Source: Skeletonema tropicum
Lineage: Eukaryota; Bacillariophyta; Thalassiosirophyceae; Thalassiosirales; Thalassiosiraceae
Direction: 5' to 3'
Length of the DNA: 64,000 nucleotides
NCBI GenBank assembly: GCA_037178625.1
Contig: JAWZXG010000037.1
Location: forward strand, 61,788 to 125,787
Shown here: piece after piece, positions 26,916 through 37,600 of the stretch
How positions within the stretch are numbered: the first letter of the stretch is position 1
Layout: each line of letters opens with the position of its first letter
The notes under the pieces: generated by a model
Told to the model about the DNA's origin: nothing
What the model saw: only the letters and a program-made list of their open reading frames with translations
Databases searched by the model: none
Program-made: the position numbers and the translations under genes

Positions 26916-29900
26916 GCTTGTCAAGTGAACCGCAAACTTGGCAAGCAGATGACAAAATTGGGCGGTCGATGGAGGAAATGGATGTGGGATTAGCGACGCT
27001 GGGGAATGGAAATGAGAACTCGTTTGACATTCTCAGCGAACATGATGTTTGGATTTGCGACACGGGTGCTAGTCAGCACTCTAGCAACTCCAAGGCAGGA
27101 GCTCGAAGTGAGCGAACAACAAATAGTACAAGCCTGGGGCATGCTGGAGAAGCAGTAGAGGCAAAGTGTTTGGTTGATTTACCAGGGCAGTTCATCAGTG
27201 GGGATGGAACGCCAGGGGTAAAAGCAGTCCTGACCGATGTTGCGATCAATGGGAAGTTTAACTTCAATCTTCTTAGTCTTTCGAGACTGTTGACGCAAGG
27301 CTGGAACATCGTTAAAGGAGACTCAACCGGTATATTCATCGAGAAAGATGGAAGGCAGGTAGCATTCGACATCGTTGTCAAGACGAGTAGGGGTGCTGTC
27401 TTTGCGTGTAGGTTCATTCGAAGCAGCGCGGAGGTCGTGGCTGTAGGCACAGATGCCGGGACTAGAATGGACGTGAACAAGGCGCATGGGCTGTTGGGCC
27501 ACTTGAATGATCATGATACAAGGCAAACAGCAAATCATTTGGGGTGGAAGCTAACGCGTCAAGCTTCGAAGACGTGTCCGGATTGTGGCATGTCGAAGGC
27601 AAAGCAGAAGAATGTATGCAAGGAAAGTGCTTCACCCAAGGCTAATAAGCCAGGCGAAAGGGTATTCTTGGACCTATCAAAAGTCACGGTGACTAAGAGG
27701 GACGGGTCGACATCCGAGACGAGCAAGTATTGGAAGACTGTCGTGGATGAGAGTACTGGCAAGAAGTGGTGCGACTTTACTACTACGAAAAAGGGTATGG
27801 TCGAACCAACATGTGAATGGATGAATCTCATGAAGACGCGTGGGATACCAATTCTCGCAATTCGCATGGATCCAGGTGGAGAGAATCTAAAGCTGGAAAA
27901 ACGGCTCAAGTCTGCGGATTGGCAGAGTCTTCAACCAGTCAATATCGAGCTCACAAGTCGAAACACGCCTCAACACAACAGTTTAGCTGAAGTGTCGTTT
28001 AGGACTATCAGTGGAAGAGCGAGGGCAATGATGAGAGCTGCGAATATCCCTGATGAAGTTCGAGGCAATGTTGTAATCGAATCAATCAGGTGTGCTGTCC
28101 AACTAGATGGACTGGTGATTGTTGAGCTCAATGGAGAACGCAAGACACGTGATGAGCATGTGTATGGATCGAATGCGAATTGGGCGAAGGAGTTGAGAAC
28201 ATTTGGCGAAGCAGGAATCGTCAAGGAAGGCAAAGACGGAAAATCTGGTGACAGGGGCATCAAGATGTTGTTCGTTGGATATGCTCCCAATCGAGAGTCA
28301 GATAGCAGGCGGATGTACAATCCAGGAACTAACCGAGTAGTGACTTCTCGAGATGTGCTATGGATGGGTGAAATGTATTATCAAAAGAAGGATGATTCGA
28401 CGAGTGAAGTCGTAACATACCTGAATGGCAATGATAAAGCGCCAGATGATACTGCATCTACTGGGTCAAACGATGATGAGGAATCAATCCCGGATCTTGC
28501 ACCATACGGCAATCAGGATGACAAGTCTGTGGAGTCTGTAGCAAAGGAGGATGCGAGTGAATCTAATGCTACGACTAGATCGGGACGTGCAGTTAAGCCT
28601 CGTGAGCGATTGATTGAAACGATGGCTACCACTATGACTGAGTTGACTGGGTCAGCTTTTGACTTGAGAATGATGACTGCTCTGAATGATCTCGATGAAG
28701 AGGAAATCATGGCAGCAAGTCAAAGCTTACTTGAAGTTGAAGTGGGGCTTGTTGGAGCAGGAGTCGCCAGTGCTGGGTTAACGAACACCAAGCAACTCAA
28801 GGTGTTGAGTTACGAGGAAGCAATGAACAGCGAGGATGCGGAAGAATGGAAAGCGGAAGTGGTGAATGAGAAGGGCAGATTCAACAAGTACAAAGCATTC
28901 ACTGCCAAGAAGCGATCGGAATTACCACCAGGTACAAGGGTGTTGACTACCGTGTGGGGATTCAAGTTGAAGGCGAACGGAGATCGTCGTGCTAGAATGA
29001 ATATCAGAGGATTCGAGCAGTCGGATGGAGTTCACTATTTTAGCGATTCCATATCGTCTCCAGTGACAAATCCAGTGGGCGTTCGAGTTGGGTTTACACT
29101 ATGGGCAATGAGCCCAGACTGGATAGCAGCAATCCTGGATGTCGAAGGAGCATTTCTGCAAGGCAAATTCTACAATGGTGAAAAGATCTATGTAGAAATT
29201 CCCAAAGGATTTAGGGAGTGGTATGGTGATGACGAAGTGTTACTGTTGAATGTTCCGATTTACGGGACTAAGCAAGCGTCGCAGTGCTTCTATCGTAAGT
29301 TCGTGGAAGGAATGACGAATCTGAAGTTCAAGAGATCGAAGGCCGATCCGTGTATGTTTTTCGAGTGGATAGAAGGTCGACTGGTGCTGTACATGTGCTG
29401 GATTGATGATATCGTTATCTTTGGTACTCCAGCTGATGTGAAGAGTGTCGAGGACAGGATCAAGAGTATCTTTGAGTGCACGTCTGAAGGACTAGCGAAG
29501 GAGTACGTCGGTAGCAAGATCAACGCTACACGTGATGAGGATGGAAAGGGGACCGTGAAGTTCACGCAACCGGTATTGATACAGAAACTCAAGGACGAGT
29601 TTGACGTTCCTGATGGTAGAGCTCCAAATACTCCAGCAAGGGAGGGTCAAGTTCTTGTGCGTGGAGATGGATCGGGGCAACTAGGTGCAGCAGAGGCTAC
29701 TGAATTTAGGTCAGCAACGGCGATCATCAACTTCATGGTGCAGTGGTCAAGACCCGATTGCTGTAATGCAGTAAGAGGCCTAGCGAGGCAAATGTCAGAG
29801 CCAAGGGGAGCACACATGACAGCTTCACATTCGAGGATTAGATATGTGACAAGCACGCCAAACAGAGGAGGGACGTTGAGTCCAAATATGGTATGGAGTG

Positions 29901-30115
29901 GTGATAAGGATTTTGAGTTCGAAAGCAGTAGTAGATCTGATTCTGATTACGCCACAACTACAGACGACAGGAGGAGTGTAACCGGTGGTAGGACATTTCT
30001 CAATAGCTGTCCAATGCTTGAGCTAGGGAGGGTGTTAGAGCGCGTTATTCAGCCCAAGCATAGTCAAGCATTATGGCGGGAGTTGAGTGTCTCAGGGAAG
30101 AGACACGTATCATAA
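26867..30115 (+). CDS. pol: Pol of copia element 1 (protease-integrase-RT-truncated RNase H)
   Basis: The frame is open from 26,867 (after a TAA) to 30,115 and has no obvious ATG near its start; expression by -1 frameshifting from gag is inferred. In order: an aspartic protease (WICDTGASQHS, about residue 65), the integrase zinc-binding HHCC (HGLLGH...CPDC, about 205-245), the integrase catalytic D-D-E (DLSK, RMDPGGE, NSLAEVSF), the reverse transcriptase (LDVEGAFLQGK about 757; catalytic WIDDIVIF about 845) and the start of RNase H (DSDYATTTDDRRSVTGG about 1024). After GGRTFLNSCPM the normal RNase H continuation, including the conserved AEAE-type and later Asp motifs, is missing. The frame instead runs through the polypurine tract and into the LTR, ending there. 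All other motifs are intact. Confidence 0.92.
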   Translation, partial: GDPNVQPVLRWSGFCISLSSEPQTWQADDKIGRSMEEMDVGLATLGNGNENSFDILSEHDVWICDTGASQHSSNSKAGARSERTTNSTSLGHAGEAVEAKCLVDLPGQFISGDGTPGVKAVLTDVAINGKFNFNLLSLSRLLTQGWNIVKGDSTGIFIEKDGRQVAFDIVVKTSRGAVFACRFIRSSAEVVAVGTDAGTRMDVNKAHGLLGHLNDHDTRQTANHLGWKLTRQASKTCPDCGMSKAKQKNVCKESASPKANKPGERVFLDLSKVTVTKRDGSTSETSKYWKTVVDESTGKKWCDFTTTKKGMVEPTCEWMNLMKTRGIPILAIRMDPGGENLKLEKRLKSADWQSLQPVNIELTSRNTPQHNSLAEVSFRTISGRARAMMRAANIPDEVRGNVVIESIRCAVQLDGLVIVELNGERKTRDEHVYGSNANWAKELRTFGEAGIVKEGKDGKSGDRGIKMLFVGYAPNRESDSRRMYNPGTNRVVTSRDVLWMGEMYYQKKDDSTSEVVTYLNGNDKAPDDTASTGSNDDEESIPDLAPYGNQDDKSVESVAKEDASESNATTRSGRAVKPRERLIETMATTMTELTGSAFDLRMMTALNDLDEEEIMAASQSLLEVEVGLVGAGVASAGLTNTKQLKVLSYEEAMNSEDAEEWKAEVVNEKGRFNKYKAFTAKKRSELPPGTRVLTTVWGFKLKANGDRRARMNIRGFEQSDGVHYFSDSISSPVTNPVGVRVGFTLWAMSPDWIAAILDVEGAFLQGKFYNGEKIYVEIPKGFREWYGDDEVLLLNVPIYGTKQASQCFYRKFVEGMTNLKFKRSKADPCMFFEWIEGRLVLYMCWIDDIVIFGTPADVKSVEDRIKSIFECTSEGLAKEYVGSKINATRDEDGKGTVKFTQPVLIQKLKDEFDVPDGRAPNTPAREGQVLVRGDGSGQLGAAEATEFRSATAIINFMVQWSRPDCCNAVRGLARQMSEPRGAHMTASHSRIRYVTSTPNRGGTLSPNMVWSGDKDFEFESSSRSDSDYATTTDDRRSVTGGRTFLNSCPMLELGRVLERVIQPKHSQALWRELSVSGKRHVS

Positions 30116-30216
30116 TTCTGAGATAAGAAAGTAATAAAGAAGAAATTAGAACAAGACGTTCGAATAGCAAGGACTATTGTAACAGTGATTCTGTGGAGCA
30201 TTTGAGACTTCTAACA
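30033..30216 (+). repeat. 3' LTR of copia element 1
   Basis: This 184-bp terminal repeat, 183/184 identical to the 5' copy, is followed directly by the target duplication AATAG. The pol frame ends inside it. Confidence 0.95.
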
Positions 30217-31377
30217 AATAGATCGGTGGTGGTCATTGAGGGTAGAATTATATAATTTCTAGATGTCTGGAGAAAGGTTGCCGAGACTTTATTTGAAAAC
30301 AAACACAGCCAAAGCCATTAAATAAACCTCGATTTATGAGGTGGTAGACGCAAGGATTAACCAAGCATCTAAGGCCCAGTCGCTGCTTGTTGTTTTGGCA
30401 AATTGATCTCTTTCACCTCACTCACAACCGCTGGACCGAAAAGACAAGGGACACTATCAACAGCAGAAAAAGTAGAATAATCCATAGGATGTCATGTTGA
30501 ATGTGCCAGCCAAGTTGTTGATGGGCCGGTGCGTGTTGGTGGTTGGTGATGCATCGAAGGCAGGAGCATCGAAGGTTCGTTTTGAGAGGTTGTGAGATGT
30601 GATGAGTGCCGTCACTGCATTCCCCGCCATACTTAGAGGGCTTAAGTGGGATCTAATGGAATTTTGAGTGGTGATCGTATAATCGCTAATTATGCGCTAA
30701 ATTCGGACGTGCATTGAGTGCCGTTTGACCGTGCAATTCTAATATATATAGTTTTTGGATACAGAACGTAACGTTTTCAGGCTGTGGGCTGCAACTCAGG
30801 TCACGTTGGGGCTGCAACTCAGGTCACGTTTCGATCACGTGATGCAACTCAGGTGAACGTAGGAATAGTACTAATCCAAGATCCTTTCGATCACATATTG
30901 TGAAATCCATTATGAACGTGACATCCCAGATCTTTTGCGCGTGCGTAGGTAAATACGGCTGGAGGGCATGGGGCGTGCCCCCAATGAGACAACTTGCCCG
31001 CCTGTAAAACTTCCCGCCGAGAGAGGCAATCTCGACTGTCGGCGCAATGATGCAATATTACATCAACTTCACGACGCATAAATCGCCGCTGATGGTTGGT
31101 CAAATAGTAATCTGGAGTGCCCACAAGACCAAAATTTTATGCAGATTTCAATTTTGCACTCCACGGGCTGGTAGATGCAACGGTCGCTTTCGTATTATTA
31201 CATAGTTACGATGCTTATGATTTTGCACATTTTTCACCACCTCGCTTCACTATCATCCACTTATAGTGCACAAATGCCATTCCATAGCAGTTTATCAATC
31301 AAATACTATCTAGAATGCGTCAACATATATTTATTTATGTGCAAATTAAACAAATATTTAATCAATAACAATCATCG
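30217..31377. other. Intergenic; short imperfect tandem repeat near 30,787-30,860
   Basis: Three copies of a motif containing TGCAACTCAGGT occur at 30,790, 30,813 and 30,843, two followed by CACGTT. A minus-strand frame at 30,891-31,124 (GTG start) has no recognised similarity. I see nothing else. Confidence 0.4.
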
Positions 31378-31560
31378 TCATTTCCTTCTTGGTGGCATGC
31401 ACCCCGTACCATCCCAAGGGAAGTCTTCTTCGTACAACTCTTCAGGTACAGTGCAAGTGTCCCAAACTTTGACGTTGTTGTCTCTCATCGCTCTTCCATT
31501 AACATCTCTTGTCATCATTAATTGATGATATTGCCTCCAAGCATCATCTGCATACTCCCT
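31378..31560 (-). CDS. Candidate terminal exon, unidentified
   Basis: A minus-strand frame ends in TGA at 31,378 and encodes about 60 residues of convincing composition (EYADDAWRQYHQLM, later DNNVKVWDTCTVPEEL). It has no ATG at its start. Just upstream is a strong acceptor (AT-rich stretch, CACTTTGTTTAG) ending near 31,561, so this looks like the last exon of a minus-strand gene. I could not define the preceding exon in 31,600-33,500. A chance open frame remains possible. Confidence 0.3.
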   Translation of the reverse strand, partial: REYADDAWRQYHQLMMTRDVNGRAMRDNNVKVWDTCTVPEELYEEDFPWDGTGCMPPRRK

Positions 31561-33528
31561 AAACAAAGTGATAATTTTTTCACATAACCGTCAGAAATGT
31601 GGCTTATGTGAAACACGACCACGGCTATTTGAACCGTGACTGTAGTTTATTTGAAAGTGCTACTGCCAGCTTGATTGCACAGTATGAGCACCTCTACCAA
31701 AGAATCACCCTCAGATCATTCATCTCCTCCTCAACTCGAACTATCGACATGGCCGACGCTTCCACTAGAGAGACACAAGATGCCATAACAAACAAACCCG
31801 TCCGTACGGTAGCATAAATTTATAAATGACATAAGCGCTATGTCATGGCGCAGCTATCCGTCAAGTTTCATCGCTGCAGCTATTGTATTAATTTCCATAA
31901 TATCAATAGAGCAGCGACTGCTCACACATCAAATCTCTCGCTCCGTCGCTCACTCCCATACCACCTCTTTTATTACCCCCCATGTTTAATAACACCCATA
32001 TTGGCAGCGCCCGCGCCTTCCTAATAATAATTAATACCCCCCTATTTATTATTATCCTCATAACTACGCTACACACTCGGATATTTAAAGCCACACAAGG
32101 CAATAATATTTACATGTCCAACAATAAATACATATTATTTCACTTGAATTAATCCTTTAAATTAGCATTATTATTTATCATAGTTGCTTATTATTTAGTC
32201 GATACTATCGGCAATACAATTCTGTCATTATTCCTCTGCATCTTCTTTTGAAGGGTAATAATACTACATTACATCAATGCATCCCCATCTGTGCGCAATT
32301 ATTTCATCATGTTGATGTCGGCTACCGATGCTTCTCAGACGATGGCGGCGGATCAATAAAACCTTCACTGATCGATTGCGCTATGTATGACGTTGAAAAT
32401 ATGCCGCCATACGTCTTATTGCTCCAAGTATTGGCCGAGAACGAGCCGGTGCCGCCGGGCAAGTTATTGTGATGACTTCGCTCCATTTTCTCTCTGCGGA
32501 ATATTATTAGATATCATGCTACACACAATATTATTATTCAGTTCCTTCGCCCCTCATGTCGGCTATGATGATGCGGCCATGTTGGTGCTATTTTTATGTG
32601 CAGGATTTTTGTGTGCTGTCGTCTACATAGTAGTAAGACATCATCTCCCCATGGTGATGGTCTTCGGGTTCGGATCGGGTGGTGGGAGGTGGTGATGTTT
32701 CCATGGGTGAAATCTCAAAAGTGGGAAAAGCCCATGTATACATCCATCTGTTGTGATGTTCCATGGGTGAAATCTCAAAAGTGGGAAAAGCCCATGTACA
32801 TATCCATCCGCGATCACTACTACAGCCCTACTTACTACAGCCCCCAACGCACCGCGCACCGCACCAACACACCTCAACACATAGGTTTGTTATATCTTGT
32901 TTTTTTGCAGTCTAGTACCACCTATATTTCAGCACCTTATATTAAACAGCCCATTTTTAGTATTTCTTCTTTGTCCTTATTTTTTTGTGTTACTAGAGAA
33001 TGTCAGCACCTTATATTCGGAATTCCACGTGTAGTCTTCTGTTAGGTTTCTAAATCGTTTATTGCACTGGTACTTATCAGAACCAATGTTCTATTTTTAA
33101 TAGTTTATCACACTGGTACTTACCAGAACCAATGTTCTATTCTTAATAGTTTATTGCACTGGTACTTACCAGAACCAATGTTATAATCTCAACCAATATG
33201 TTTCGACCTGTGGAGGACAGCCCGACCGTGCTTGTCCCGTTATCCTCATGGCTACAAAACGGTCCTCAACACACCAACGCTGTGCCGAAGACAAACAACC
33301 AAGCAACCATGTCGGAACACTCGGCAGCACACAACACACACAGTACTAAAATAATCATCAAATAGCACCCCCCCCCCCCTCTGCCGCCGCCCCCCCCCCT
33401 ATCGATTAATTATCAATTGGGCCAAAAATAAGTCCCCCCTCCCCACCCCAAACAAAGAATTAAGAATTAATCAATTATTATTATTCGTCGCATCATCCGG
33501 CAGCGCCAACCATTATTTAAACTCGACA
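31561..33528. other. AT-rich intergenic region with local tandem repeats
   Basis: No gene is supported. A 60-bp unit is tandemly duplicated at 32,701-32,760 and 32,761-32,810 (CCATGGGTGAAATCTCAAAA...). A 46-bp unit containing CACTGGTACTTA is present three times at about 33,058-33,187. C-runs (13 and 10 C) at 33,367-33,400 on the plus strand are potential i-motif/G-quadruplex DNA. The last part should contain the promoter of the zinc-finger-like gene that starts at 33,529. Confidence 0.6.
33058..33187. repeat. Three tandem copies of a 46-bp repeat
   Basis: CACTGGTACTTA occurs at 33,065, 33,111 and 33,157, with the intervening AGAACCAATGTT and TTAATAGTTTAT conserved. This gives an exact 46-bp period with a few substitutions. 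Confidence 0.85.
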
Positions 33529-34656
33529 ATGAGCAGTCATCAGCATCCGCCGCCGCCACCGCCTCCTTCTCGTCCTCCTCCCCCGCCGCCGCCGCCGCCG
33601 CCACCGCCACCGCTGCCGCCACAGCAACAACAGCAGCAACAACCAGCAAACGATTCGACTCCGTCGCCGCCGAAGCGACAGCGAGTAAATTCTGTCGGGG
33701 GAGATAATAACAATAACGGTGCTAACACATACAACAATAATGACCATCAGGATGAGGAAGATCACTTTGACTATGATGCGCTAGATGCGGATTGGGAATC
33801 AGCACACTATTTAGAGGTGAATTTATTCGGAGTCTATTGTACCGCTGACAAATGTGCACACAATCCTATTCTCCAACGTCGAGGAACCAATTGTTGGATT
33901 CCATCACACAATGTGATGAGAGATCACTGGAATACAAATAGATGCTATCCTGTTGGGACCCCCATCGCGTTAAAGACAGAGAAAGAACTAAGGAGCAAGC
34001 AGATTCAACTCCACAACAAACTTCAGCGGAGCACACAGCAAGAAGTAGATAAACTAATTGCTGCTGAATTTCCTTCTAATTGCAAAGTGTTGACTGGGAA
34101 GTACTTTTACTGTGTTAATTGTGGTTTCTTTGCAAAGAGGAGGCCTGATACGAAAGCTCATTTTGGAGGGAAAACAAAGAAGATGGAATGCAATGTTTCA
34201 CAACACCTACGAGATGGCAGTCAAGTATTGGAGGGAATCCACGGCATAAAGTGCCCCCGAGCTGTGGTGGAGCTGGTCCGAAACAAACAATTCAAGTTAC
34301 CATATCCTCATGCTGCTGCAAATGAACCTACTCCTACTCGTACTACTCGCACTACTACTGCTGCAAGAACTCCTTCATCACGAAGACACTACAGTGAGTT
34401 CACACAATTTTGACTTGTTTGGCAATGTTTTTATTACCATCTCACTCAATTCTGTCCATATCAATTTTCAGATTCACCTAGTAGTTCCTTGCTGTTGGTG
34501 TCAGACCTGGATAGAGGCATTGTTACTGCTACTCCAGAAGAGATGAGGGAAGCAAAAGCATTGGGAAAAAAAAAAATATCCAGTGAGATATCTAGCACTG
34601 GGCATCGGCATCAATATCCAGTGAGATATCTAGCACTGGGCATCGATATCCAGTGA
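33529..34656 (+). pseudogene. Pro/Gln-rich zinc-finger-like gene, broken in exon 2 by satellite DNA
   Basis: Exon 1 (33,529-34,393) starts at a true ATG. It encodes a polyproline/polyglutamine N-terminus (residues 7-38), a basic PPKRQRV (possible nuclear signal, 47-53), an Asn/Asp-rich linker, and two Cys/His clusters that could bind zinc: C104, C109, H126, H133, C139 (with WIPSHNVMRDHWNTNRCY) and C195, C198, H211, C221, H226. A consensus donor GTGAGT begins at 34,394 and an acceptor TTTTCAG ends at 34,471. This 78-bp intron restores frame exactly (phase 1). Exon 2 reads SPSSSLLLVSDLDRGIVTAT and then EAKALGKKK, after which an 11-A run leads straight into the satellite. The frame dies at a TGA (34,654-34,656) inside the second satellite unit. 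The original C-terminus is not visible. The function is unknown; a nuclear or nucleic-acid-binding role is inferred from the Cys/His pattern and basic motif. Confidence 0.65.
34394..34471 (+). other. Intron of the zinc-finger-like gene (78 bp)
   Basis: It has a GTGAGT donor and a pyrimidine-rich acceptor ending TTTTCAG. Removal keeps the reading frame open across the junction for more than 30 codons, which is good support for the model. Confidence 0.75.
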
Positions 34657-37600
34657 GAGGATATCTAACACTGGGCATCGATGTCACCAGATATCTAGCA
34701 CTGGGCATCAATATCCCCAGATATCCAGCACTGGGCATAGATATCCCCAGATATCTAGCTCTGGGCATCAATATCCAATGAGATATCTAGCACTGGGCAT
34801 CGATATCACCATATATCTAGCACTGGGCATCGATATCCAGCACTGGGCATCGATATCCAGTGAGATATCTAGCTCTGGGCATCAATATCCAATGAGATAT
34901 CTAGCACTGGGCATCGATATCACCATATATCTAGCACTGGGCATCGATATCCATTGAGATATCTAGCACAGGGCATCGATATCCAGTGAGATATCTAGCA
35001 CTGGGCATTGATATGCCCAGATATCGCAAGATTTCTAGCACTGGGCATCGGCATCAATATCCTGTGAGATATCTAGCACTGGGCATCGATATCCAGTGAG
35101 AGGATATCTAACACTGGGCATCGATGTCACCAGATATCTAGCACTGGGCATCAATATCCCCAGATATCCAGCACTGGGCATAGATATTCCCAGATATCTA
35201 GCTTTGGGCATCGATATCCAATGAGATATCTAGCACTGGGCATCGATATCACCATATATCTAGCACTGGGCATCGATATCCAGCACTGGGCATCGATATC
35301 CAGTGAGATATCTAGCTCTGGGCATCAATATCCAATGAGATATCTAGCACTGGGCATCGATATCACCATATATCTAGCACTGGGCATCGATATCCATTGA
35401 GATATCTAGCACAGGGCATCGATATCCAGTGAGATATCTAGCACTGGGCATTGATATGCCCAGATATCCAGCACTGTGCATCGATATCCCCAGATAGCCA
35501 GCACTGGGCATCAATATCGCCAGATATCTAGCTCTGGGCATCGATATCCAGTGAGATATCTAGGACTGGACATCAATATCGCCTGATATCTAGCACTGGG
35601 CATCGATATCCTGTGAGATATCTAGCACTGGGCATCGATATCGCAAGATTTCTAGCACTGGGCATCGGCATCAATATCCAGTGAGATATCTAGCACTGGG
35701 CATCGATATCCAGTGAGAGGATATCTAACACTGGGCATCGATGTCACCAGATATCTAGCACTGGGCATCAATATCCCCAGATATCCAGCACTGGGCATAG
35801 ATATCCCCAGATATCTAGCTCTGGGCATCGATATCCAATGAGATATCTAGCACTGGGCATCGATATCACCATATATCTAGCACTGGGCATCGATATCCAG
35901 CACTGGGCATCGATATCCAGTGAGATATCTAGCTCTGGGCATCAATATCCAATGAGATATCTAGCACTGGGCATCGATATTACCATATATCTAGCACTGG
36001 GCATCGATATCCATTGAGATATCTAGCACAGGGCATCGATATCCAGTGAGATATCTAGCACTGGGCATTGATATGCCCAGATATCCAGCACTGTGCATCG
36101 ATATCCCCAGATAGCCAGCACAGGGCATCAATATCGCCAGATATCTAGCTCTGGGCATTGATATCCAGTGAGATATCTAGGACTGGACATCGATATCGCC
36201 AGATATCTAGCACTGGGCATCGATATCCTGTGAGATATCTAGCACTGGGCATCGATATCGCAAGATTTCTAGCACTGGGCATCGATATCCAGTGAGATAT
36301 CTAGCACTGGGCATCGATATCCAGTGAGAGGATATCTAACACTGGGCATCGATGTCACCAGATATCTAGCACTGGGCATCAATATCCCCAGATATCCAGC
36401 ACTGGGCATAGATATCCCCAGATATCTAGCTCTGGGCATCGATATCCAATGAGATATCTAGCACTGGGCATCGATATCACCATATATCTAGCACTGGGCA
36501 TCGATATCCAGCACTGGGCATCGATATCCAGTGAGATATCTAGCTCTGGGCATCAATATCCAATGAGATATCTAGCACTGGGCATCGATATCACCATATA
36601 TCTAGCACTGGGCATCGATATCCATTGAGATATCTAGCACAGGGCATCGATATCCAGTGAGATATCTAGCACTGGGCATTGATATGCCCAGATATCCAGC
36701 ACTGTGCATCAATATCCCCAGATAGCCAGCACTGGGCATCAATATCGCCAGATATCTAGCTCTGGGCATCGATATCCAGTGAGATATCTAGGACTGGACA
36801 TCGATATCGCCTGATATCTAGCACTGGGCATCGATATCCTGTGAGATATCTAGCACTGGGCATCGATATCGCAAGATTTCTAGCACTGGACATCGACATC
36901 AATATCCAGTGAGATATCTAGCACTGGGCATCGATATCCAGTGAGAGGATATCTAACACTGGGCATCGATGTCACCAGATATCTAGCACTGGGCATCAAT
37001 GTCCCCAGATATCCAGCACTGGGCATAGATATCCCCAGATATCTAGCTCTGGGCATCGATATCCAATGAGATATCTAGCACTGGGCATCGATATCACCAT
37101 ATATCTAGCACTGGGCATCGATATCCAGCACTGGAATCGATATCCAGTGAGATATCTAGCTCTGGGCATCAATATCCAATGAGATATCTAGCACTGGGCA
37201 TCGATATCACCATATATCTAGCACTGGGCATCGATATCCAGTGAGATATCTAGCACAGGGCATCGATATCCAGTGAGATATCTAGCTCTGGGCATTGATA
37301 TGCCCAGATATCCAGCACTGTGCATCGATATCCCCAGATAGCCAGCACTGGGCATCAATATCGCCAGATATCTAGCTCTGGGCATCGATATCCAGTGAGA
37401 TATCTAGGACTGGACATCGATATCGCCTGATATCTAGCACTGGGCATCGATATCCTGTGAGATATCTAGCACTGGGCATCGATATCGCAAGATATCTAGC
37501 ACTGGGCATTGATATCCAGTGAGATATCTAGCACTGGGCATCGATATCCAGTGAGAGGATATCTAACACTGGGCATCGATGTCACCAGATATCTAGCACT

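Larger units (their letters stand above)
25575..30216 (+). mobile_element. Complete Ty1/copia LTR retrotransposon (element 1), recent insertion
   Basis: This is a 4,642-bp element bounded by 184-bp LTRs that begin TGTTAG and end CTAACA, flanked by a perfect 5-bp target duplication AATAG (25,570-25,574 and 30,217-30,221). The LTRs differ at one base. Inside are a gag frame (25,965-26,915) and an overlapping pol frame (to 30,115) in copia order: protease, integrase, reverse transcriptase, RNase H. A purine-rich tract (AGGGAGGG) directly precedes the 3' LTR. The sequence right after the 5' LTR, AACTTCGAAGTT, is a 12-bp perfect palindrome at the primer-binding position and does not resemble the usual initiator-Met tRNA complement. 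The RNase H region is cut short before the 3' LTR. Confidence 0.95.

Noticed and set aside
30330..30380. tRNA-like text (GGTGGTAGACGCAAGGATTAACC)
   Set aside because: No T-arm GGTTCGAATCC motif and no consistent cloverleaf pairing. I found no tRNA or rRNA anywhere in the window.
33367..33400. C-rich runs considered as telomeric repeat or assembly gap filler
   Set aside because: There is no telomeric unit such as CCCTAA/TTAGGG. They are simple homopolymers within unique sequence.
33540..33765. Minus-strand frames rich in Gly, Arg or Ala opposite the polyproline region
   Set aside because: They are low-complexity shadows of the CCG/CAG triplet runs in the plus-strand zinc-finger-like gene.
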